From: Mycobacterium colombiense
Lineage (GTDB): Bacteria; Actinomycetota; Actinomycetes; Mycobacteriales; Mycobacteriaceae
DNA length: 39,353 nucleotides
Direction: 5' to 3'
Assembly (NCBI RefSeq): GCF_001665835.1
Contig: NZ_LZSX01000031.1
Span: 1 to 39,353 of the forward strand
In this document: positions 31,863-39,353 of the stretch, piece by piece
How positions within the stretch are numbered: position 1 is the stretch's first letter
Layout: each line of letters begins with the position of its first letter
Made by a program: the position numbers and the translations under genes
Notes under the pieces: model-generated
The model's input: the letters and a program-made list of their open reading frames with translations, nothing else
Databases searched by the model: none
What the model was told of the DNA's origin: nothing

Positions 31863-32622
31863 TGCACGCCGCGGCGGGTTGGAAGTCTGGGCGCCGTCGG
31901 TGGTTCCACCCGTCGGCGTCGACCTGTCGAATCGGCAGGCCTTGGCCATCGCCTTCCGTCACCTGGCCGGCATCGGGTTCGCCGAGAACATGGCCGGGCA
32001 CATCACCTGGCAGCTCGACGGCCAGACCGACATGTTCGTCAATCCGTGGGGGCTGTGGTGGCAGGAGATCACCGCGTCCGACATCTGCGTGGTTGACGGG
32101 GAGGCGCGGGTGGTCAGCGGGCGCTGGGATGTCACCCCGGCTATCCACATCCACACCGAACTGCACCGGGTGCGCGACGACGCCCGAGTGGTGATCCACA
32201 ACCACCCGTATTACGTCTGCGTGCTCGCCGCGTTGGGCAGGCTGCCCGAGCTGGTGCATCAGACCGGTTCGCTGTTCCTCGACGACCTGTGCCTGGTCGA
32301 CACCTACGACGGCGAGATCGACAGCCCCGCGCGCGCCGCGGAACTCGCCGCGCGGATCGGCGGCGCCAACCTGACGATCCTGGCCAACCACGGCGTCATC
32401 GTGACCGGCCGCAACCTGCCCGAAGCCGTTTACCGTGCGGCATCGATCGAACGCGTCTGCAAGCTGGCCTATGACGTCCTGCTCACCGGCCGGGATCCGG
32501 TGCCCATGAACTGGTCGGACATGGCCGGCATGCAACGGTCGCTGGTCGAGCGGGCGGCCGATGTGTACTGGGCCGGGGCGGCGCGCATGACCATCAAGGC
32601 CGACGCCGATGTGCTCACCTGA
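31849..32622 (+). CDS. Class II aldolase/adducin family protein
   Basis: 257-residue protein with the class II aldolase fold (fuculose-phosphate aldolase family). A GFAENMAGHITWQL segment is at the N-terminus; metal-binding histidines lie in AIHIHTELHRV and VVIHNHPYYVCVLAALG, and a third in ILANHGVIVTGR. Family members carry out aldol cleavage, decarboxylation or epimerisation with a divalent metal, while adducin-like members are not catalytic. The metal ligands are kept, so an enzyme is likely. The ATG at 31849 has GGAGG six bases upstream and overlaps the ligase gene; an in-frame start at 31825 is less well placed. The operon setting suggests action on a catabolic hydroxy or keto acid. Confidence 0.87.
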   Translation: MNAPDARRGGLEVWAPSVVPPVGVDLSNRQALAIAFRHLAGIGFAENMAGHITWQLDGQTDMFVNPWGLWWQEITASDICVVDGEARVVSGRWDVTPAIHIHTELHRVRDDARVVIHNHPYYVCVLAALGRLPELVHQTGSLFLDDLCLVDTYDGEIDSPARAAELAARIGGANLTILANHGVIVTGRNLPEAVYRAASIERVCKLAYDVLLTGRDPVPMNWSDMAGMQRSLVERAADVYWAGAARMTIKADADVLT

Positions 32623-32673
32623 ACGAGTGCCGGCCTACCGCTCAATGACGCCGCCCCGCAAGGAGATTGACGA

Positions 32674-33942
32674 GTGAAATCGATCGACGAGCTGGCCACC
32701 GACCTGAGCTTCACCACGGCGAAGACCGGCACGGAGCGCTCGGTCACCTTCCTGCCCGATCCGCCCCGGGCCGCGCGCCGCTACACGGTGATCTCGGTGG
32801 ACGATCACATCGTCGAACCCCCCGACACCTTCACCGGCCGCCTACCCCGCAAGTATGCCGACCGGGCGCCGAAAGTCGTCGAGACCGACGGCGGGGGACA
32901 GACCTGGGTCTACGACGGCAAGGAACTGCCGAACGTCGGCTTCAACGCTGTGGTCGGCCGGCCGGTGGCGGAGTACGGATTCGAGCCCGTCCGATTCGAC
33001 GAAATGCGCAGGGGCGCATGGGATATTCACGCCCGCGTCAAGGACATGGACCTCAACGGCATCTACGCCTCGCTGAACTTCCCGTCGTTCCTGCCGGGCT
33101 TCGCCGGGCAACGGCTACAGCAGGTGACCAGCGACCGCGACTTGGCGCTGGCCTCGGTGCGGGCTTGGAACGACTGGCATTTCGACGTCTGGGCGGGGTC
33201 GTATCCCGATCGGATCATTCCCTGCCAATTGCCGTGGCTGCTCGATCCGGAACTCGGCGCGACGATGATCCGCGAGAACGCCGAGCGCGGCTTTCACGCG
33301 GTCACGTTCAGCGAGAACCCGGCGATGCTGGGGTTGCCAAGCATTCACACCGACCACTGGGATCCGCTGATGGCGGCTTGCGCCGAGACCGGGACGGTGG
33401 TGAACCTGCACATCGGATCGTCGGGGTCGTCGCCGTCCACCACCGCGGACGCGCCACCGGACGTGCAGGGTGTGCTGTTCTTCGCCTACGCCATTTCCGC
33501 CGCGGTCGACTGGCTGTACTCCGGGCTGCCCAGCCGATTCCCCGACCTCAAGATCTGCCTGTCCGAAGGCGGAATCGGTTGGGTGGCCGGCCTGCTCGAT
33601 CGCCTCGACCACATGCTCAGTTATCACGCGATGTACGGCACCTGGCAGGCGCTCGGCGAGCCCTTGACCCCGGCGGAGGTGCTGACCCGCAACTTCTGGT
33701 TCTGCGCGGTCGAGGACAAGTCCTCATTCGTACAGCGCGACCGGATCGGCGTCGACAACATCATGCTGGAAGCCGACTACCCGCACTGCGACTCGACGTG
33801 GCCGCACACCCAACAAACCATTCACGAGCAGATCGGCGATCTGCCGCCCGACGTCATCCGAAAATTCAGCTGGGAGAATGCGTCTCGGCTATACCAGCAC
33901 CCGGTGCGGGCCGCAGTGCAAGAGGACCCCGAGGCGTTCTGA
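32674..33942 (+). CDS. Amidohydrolase family 2 metal-dependent hydrolase/decarboxylase
   Basis: 422-residue TIM-barrel metalloprotein of the Amidohydrolase_2 group, which includes ACMSD-type decarboxylases as well as hydrolases. The N-terminal metal-like motif is ISVDDHIVEPPDTF, the barrel includes MDLNGIYASLNFPSF, VVNLHIGSSGS and ICLSEGGIGWVAGLLDRLDH, and the end has IMLEADYPHCDSTWPHT with a likely metal-binding Asp/His. Many actinobacterial paralogues of this type are of unknown substrate. The GTG at 32674 has AGGAG eight bases upstream. It is 51 bases after the aldolase, so it probably belongs to the same operon, and a hairpin follows the stop. Confidence 0.9.
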   Translation: MKSIDELATDLSFTTAKTGTERSVTFLPDPPRAARRYTVISVDDHIVEPPDTFTGRLPRKYADRAPKVVETDGGGQTWVYDGKELPNVGFNAVVGRPVAEYGFEPVRFDEMRRGAWDIHARVKDMDLNGIYASLNFPSFLPGFAGQRLQQVTSDRDLALASVRAWNDWHFDVWAGSYPDRIIPCQLPWLLDPELGATMIRENAERGFHAVTFSENPAMLGLPSIHTDHWDPLMAACAETGTVVNLHIGSSGSSPSTTADAPPDVQGVLFFAYAISAAVDWLYSGLPSRFPDLKICLSEGGIGWVAGLLDRLDHMLSYHAMYGTWQALGEPLTPAEVLTRNFWFCAVEDKSSFVQRDRIGVDNIMLEADYPHCDSTWPHTQQTIHEQIGDLPPDVIRKFSWENASRLYQHPVRAAVQEDPEAF

Positions 33943-33943
33943 C

Positions 33944-33960
33944 CGGGCGCGCGCCGCCCG
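33944..33960 (+). terminator. Short GC hairpin after the amidohydrolase
   Basis: CGGGCG and CGCCCG flank a five-base loop directly after the stop codon. No U-run follows. It is a weak candidate for the end of the ligase-aldolase-amidohydrolase transcript. Confidence 0.3.
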
Positions 33961-34150
33961 AGCGCAATGCGCAAAACCGCGAGAATCGCTCGTTGCGTGG
34001 CTATCGCGCACAAGCGAGCCATGGCCCGTGTCGGCCCGTAACTTCGATCGCAACGAGGTGCCCGGCCCCCCTTCCAGGGTGCCGTGAGCTGACGCTCGAT
34101 CCGTCCGGCCCCGAACGTGGTTCCCTATACCGGCCGATCGGTGTAAGTTA

Positions 34151-34170
34151 CGTTTAGTACGTACTGAACG
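34151..34170 (+). promoter_or_regulatory. 20-bp operator before the GbsR/MarR regulator
   Basis: CGTTTAGTACGTACTGAACG is a dyad of ten pairs with one mismatch (T34155 with G34166), its core AGTACGTACT being perfect. It lies 12 bases upstream of the regulator start, just after a possible -10 (TAAGTT, 34144-34149), and is the obvious site of autorepression. Confidence 0.75.
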
Positions 34171-34182
34171 AACTGGAGGCGC

Positions 34183-34650
34183 ATGTCCCCGGAAGAGGCC
34201 GAGTTCGTCGACCGCCTCGGGCTGTTCTTCGAGCTGCTGGGCGCAACCCGAACCATGGGCCGGGTCTATGGCTGGCTGCTGATCTGTGATCCACCGCAGC
34301 AGTCATTGACCCAGCTGACCGAGGCGTTGGCGGTGAGCAAGGCCTCGATCAGCACGGTCGCCCGCCAGCTACTGGACGGCGGCATGGTCGAGCGGCTGCC
34401 CAGCTCGAACCGTCAGCACCTGTACCGCGTCAGGCCGGGCGGATTCACCAGCGTCCTGGAAACGCAGCTGTCACTGATGCGGCTGGGCATCGAACCCGCC
34501 GAGTTCGCGCTGTCGGTGCTCGGCGAGGACCGCGCCGAACAACGCCAGCGCGTCGAGGACTTCCGCGACTTCTGTGAATTCTGCACCCAGGCCTACGGCG
34601 ATCAGCTCATGAAAATGTGGACCGAGTATCGGAAAAGGAAAAAGCCATGA
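34183..34650 (+). CDS. GbsR/MarR-family winged-helix regulator
   Basis: 155-residue DNA-binding protein. The N-terminal helix EEAEFVDRLGLFFELLGATRTMGRVYGWLLI leads to the winged helix: SLTQLTEALAVSKASISTVARQLLDGGMVERLPSSNRQHLYRV, then a C-terminal dimerisation helix bundle (QRQRVEDFRDFCEFCTQAYGDQLMKMW). This is the typical GbsR-like arrangement, in which MarR-type repressors sense a small ligand. GGAGG lies four bases before the ATG, and a 20-bp operator lies between the promoter and this site, pointing to autoregulation. The stop overlaps the start of the methyltransferase gene (ATGA), so both are controlled together. The ligand is unknown. Confidence 0.9.
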   Translation: MSPEEAEFVDRLGLFFELLGATRTMGRVYGWLLICDPPQQSLTQLTEALAVSKASISTVARQLLDGGMVERLPSSNRQHLYRVRPGGFTSVLETQLSLMRLGIEPAEFALSVLGEDRAEQRQRVEDFRDFCEFCTQAYGDQLMKMWTEYRKRKKP

Positions 34651-35468
34651 CCGCGACGGAAATAGTCGACTTCAGCTCCGTCCCATGGGGTTCGGTGGAG
34701 TGGACCAATCTCGTCACGCTGTACCTGCGCGCGCATGAGAGCCGTACGGGGCGCCCGATTCTGGGGGATCGGGCGGCCGCGGAAGCGGTGGACCGGATCG
34801 CGTATGACTTCAAGAGAATTCACCGGATGTCGTGGCCGGCGGCCAATCAGTACCTGGTCGCACTACGGGCCAGGCAGCTCGACGACTGGTGCGCGGATTA
34901 CCTTGCTCGGCACCCGGATGCCGTTGTGCTGCACCTGGGTTGCGGACTCGACGGCCGCTTCTTCCGGCTCGCCCCACCGCCTTCGGTGGTATGGTTCGAC
35001 GTCGATCAGCCGAGTGTGATCGGGCTCCGCCGCCGGCTCTACGACGACACCGATCGCTACCGGATGATCGGCTCGTCGGTGACCGAACTGCAGTGGCTCG
35101 ATCAGGTCCCGACCGGACGCCCGACGCTGATCATTGCCGAGGGCCTGCTGATGTACCTGCACGAGCACGAAGTGCGGCGCCTGCTGCAGCGCCTGACCGA
35201 TCGATTCACCAGCGGGGAAATGCATTTCGACACGCTCTCCGCGCTGGCACCGCTGATGTCCAAGCTCTTCACCCGGGGAATCATCAAGTGGGGCATCCGG
35301 GACGCGCGCGAGATCGCCTCCTGGAATCCCCGACTGCGGTTTCTCGAGCAGTCACCAGTGCTGGCCGACTACAACCGGATTCCGTCGGCCGCGGTGCGGT
35401 TGATCTACCGGTTGACCTGGATGACGGCAGGTCGCCACTACGACGTGCTGAACCGTTTCGAATACTAA
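34647..35468 (+). CDS. Class I SAM methyltransferase, LCMT-like
   Basis: 273-residue methyltransferase of the leucine carboxyl methyltransferase-like group common in mycobacteria. The SAM-binding motif is VVLHLGCGLDGRFFRL at 93-108, the acidic strand VWFDVDQPSVI follows, and TLIIAEGLLMYLHEHEVRRLL is the standard post-motif. The substrate could be an O-methylated lipid or polyketide, or a small acid; the sequence does not tell. It starts inside the stop of the regulator gene and shares a good AAGGA ribosome site. It converges with the nitronate monooxygenase gene. Control by the upstream repressor is inferred from the shared transcript. Confidence 0.88.
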   Translation: MTATEIVDFSSVPWGSVEWTNLVTLYLRAHESRTGRPILGDRAAAEAVDRIAYDFKRIHRMSWPAANQYLVALRARQLDDWCADYLARHPDAVVLHLGCGLDGRFFRLAPPPSVVWFDVDQPSVIGLRRRLYDDTDRYRMIGSSVTELQWLDQVPTGRPTLIIAEGLLMYLHEHEVRRLLQRLTDRFTSGEMHFDTLSALAPLMSKLFTRGIIKWGIRDAREIASWNPRLRFLEQSPVLADYNRIPSAAVRLIYRLTWMTAGRHYDVLNRFEY

Positions 35469-35476
35469 CTAGCCGG

Positions 35477-38212
<2,736 letters not shown>

Positions 38213-38218
38213 CCCTCC

Positions 38219-38251
38219 GACCAGCACGTCACCAAAGGTCAGGTGCTGGGT
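38219..38251. terminator. Possible bidirectional hairpin between sulfatase and methyltransferase
   Basis: CCAGCAC (38221-38227) pairs with GTGCTGG (38243-38249) around a 15-base loop; flanking GA and TC extend it with a bulge. It lies between two converging genes and overlaps the last codons of the minus-strand gene. No U-run is present. Confidence 0.25.
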
Positions 38252-38904
38252 CGATGGGCCTCAAACAGCTCGACTGAACCACTGTGCCGCGCAACCAGGA
38301 CTTCCAGGCCCGCATCCCTGAGCCAGCGCTGCACGTCACCAGCCTGGGGCGTGATCCCAAAAAAGCCGGCCGCCTGCAACGCCGTCACAAAACGATCCTG
38401 ACGCCAGCCGCGACCACGCACACACGTGCTTCCGCGAAGTATCCCACCGGGCTTGAGCACGCGGGCAAGCTCGAAAACCGCCGCTCGCGGGTCAGGAAGA
38501 CAATGCAGACCGTTGAACGTCAATGCCAGGTCAAAGGTGTTGTCCTGGAAGGGTAAATCTGTGATATCAGCCTCGGTGAACTCCATGAGGTCGGCCACAC
38601 CCAACTGAGTTGCCCGGCTGCGCGCCCGCCTCAGCATGTCCGAGGAAATGTCGGCGGCCACGTAGCGGCAATCCTGCCCAGAGCGCAAGCCACGAAAGGC
38701 AAAGCCACCACCGCACGGGATGTCAAGTACATGGGCGCCGGCGCGAGCTTCGCCGACACGCTGAACCTCTTCTAGCAGATCGTGTAACGTCAATCCCCAC
38801 AACGCTTTTGCGCCCACCCCAGCGACGCTGTCGTGCATTGCAGCCGTGTTATACAACGCCGATGCCACCCGAGCGGCACGCCAGCGGTCCGTTACCTGCC
38901 CCAT
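38239..38904 (-). CDS. Class I SAM-dependent methyltransferase
   Basis: 221-residue protein with a Methyltransf_11-type fold: AHVLDIPCGGGFAFRGL at about 58-74 (SAM-binding motif I), YVAADISSDMLRRARSR (motif II region), FTEADITDLPFQDNTFDLAL (motif with the acidic pair), and ELARVLKPGGILRGSTC. The C-terminal part is short and mixed. Base composition is visibly less GC-rich than the neighbours, which may indicate a later acquisition. The ATG at 38904 is preceded by a leaderless-type -10. It converges with the sulfatase and is not part of an obvious operon. Substrate unknown. Confidence 0.87.
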   Translation of the reverse strand: MGQVTDRWRAARVASALYNTAAMHDSVAGVGAKALWGLTLHDLLEEVQRVGEARAGAHVLDIPCGGGFAFRGLRSGQDCRYVAADISSDMLRRARSRATQLGVADLMEFTEADITDLPFQDNTFDLALTFNGLHCLPDPRAAVFELARVLKPGGILRGSTCVRGRGWRQDRFVTALQAAGFFGITPQAGDVQRWLRDAGLEVLVARHSGSVELFEAHRPST

Positions 38905-38916
38905 CCGCTGACTCTA
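38905..38916 (-). promoter_or_regulatory. Leaderless promoter of the methyltransferase gene
   Basis: On the minus strand TAGAGT (38911-38916 reversed) is followed by six bases and the ATG at 38904. No ribosome site is present. This is the same spacing as at 6954, 24913 and 30228. Confidence 0.55.
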
Positions 38917-39002
38917 ACTGGAAACGATCAGCCGCACGCAGCAATTCTGGCGGGCGATAAGCTCAGCGGCGTGTACGGAGGGTCGCGACGGCCCCGAGGA
39001 CA

Positions 39003-39334
39003 TCATGCGGGGCGACCCACCAATTGGGCCAATTGCGCCGCGCCCTGGGCCGTTTGGGTGGTCAGCACGATCCGCCCGGACGTGGCCGGTTGTTCGATGA
39101 TCGGCGCCTCCAGGACCATGTTGTCCCGGATGAAGGCCATGTGGTCCTGCAGATGCGCGCCCGTGAATGTGGTCCACGCGGCCGCCGACGGCGGATCCAG
39201 CACGAGGGTCAGTTCATAAAAGTCCGCGGTCAACGACTTCGGTGGATCGACGCGGACGAGCCCGAGCTGCATGGTCTCGGGTCCCAACGTATAGACGGTG
39301 GTTCGCCCGATGTCACAGGTGGTAAGGACATCGG
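39003..39334 (-). CDS. SecDF P1-head-like protein, C-terminal fragment
   Basis: The last 110 residues of a protein cut by the contig end (adapter from 39335). The fragment reads DVLTTCDIGRTTVYTLGPET and on, with LTADFYELTLVLDPPSAAAW, DHMAFIRDNMVLEAPIIEQP and a final GRIVLTTQTAQGAAQLAQLV. The pattern of a strand-turn block, a VLxAPxI motif and a terminal ALA-rich helix is that of the SecD/SecF P1-head subdomain, which also occurs alone in exported mycobacterial proteins and lipoproteins. A TTG at 39287 is not a credible start because coding sense continues upstream. Signal peptide and full size lie outside the window, so location and role cannot be judged. Confidence 0.72.
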
Positions 39335-39353
39335 CTGTCTCTTATACACATCT
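39335..39353 (-). other. Tn5/Nextera mosaic-end adapter (artefact), right edge
   Basis: Bases 39335-39353 read ctgtctcttatacacatct, the full 19-bp mosaic end, in inverted orientation to the copy at the left edge. It is library adapter and not genome. Confidence 0.98.

Overview
The window is GC-rich DNA whose gene content points to a Mycobacterium or close relative: mycofactocin-type short-chain dehydrogenases, a WS/DGAT acyltransferase, an FHA-ABC transporter like M. tuberculosis Rv1747, a DesA3-like desaturase with its Rv3230c-like reductase, an Rv0218/Rv0219-like membrane molybdoenzyme pair, and many FadE/FadD/MaoC genes. Family names rest on motifs and on remembered resemblance to M. tuberculosis proteins; no search was run. 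Both ends carry the 19-bp Tn5/Nextera mosaic end (18 bases left, 19 right, facing the insert), so the terminal genes are cut artificially and the first and last bases are library adapter.

Layout. 19-2351: end of a flavin monooxygenase, two SDRs and a SnoaL-like protein, tightly overlapped. 2369-5880 (minus): alpha/beta hydrolase, WS/DGAT acyltransferase, DoxX protein, SnoaL-like protein. 6157-9200 (plus): CsbD stress protein, PPOX/F420-type protein, molybdopterin oxidoreductase behind a palindromic operator. 9347-10192 (minus) SDR; 10400-14277 (plus) esterase and Rv1747-like transporter; 14290-14454 (minus) an unrecognised 54-residue protein. 14715-23811 (plus): nine-gene catabolic operon. 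23813-24682 (minus) DMT permease. 24925-27451: reductase plus desaturase. 27593-29384: cytochrome b/sulfite-oxidase fusion plus membrane partner. 29386-30203: SHOCT protein and a small exported Cys protein. 30240-33942: acyl-CoA ligase, class II aldolase, amidohydrolase. 34183-35468: GbsR/MarR regulator with its operator and a methyltransferase. 35477-38904: nitronate monooxygenase, sulfatase, methyltransferase. 39003-39334: truncated SecD-head-like protein.

The most interesting unit is 14715-23811. Its order fadE-fadE-maoC-maoC-thiolase/aldolase-DUF35 matches the logic of the cholesterol side-chain igr operon (FadE28-FadE29-ChsH2-ChsH1-Ltp2), but the ChsH2-type hydratase-DUF35 fusion is split into two genes, the DUF35 protein has no cysteine, and the operon continues with an esterase, a Baeyer-Villiger-type monooxygenase with an altered fingerprint, and an acyl-CoA ligase. 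A plausible route is ketone to ester, ester to acid, acid to acyl-CoA, then dehydrogenation, hydration and retro-aldol cleavage; the substrate is unknown. 

Regulation is partly readable. Four genes (6966, 24925, 30240, 38904) have a TANNNT -10 box exactly six bases before the start codon, and two more have one eight bases before, the signature of leaderless mycobacterial transcripts. Strong dyads lie before the molybdoenzyme, the WS/DGAT gene and the GbsR/MarR regulator. No tRNA, rRNA, CRISPR array or insertion sequence was seen, and there is no gene-free stretch above 300 bases.
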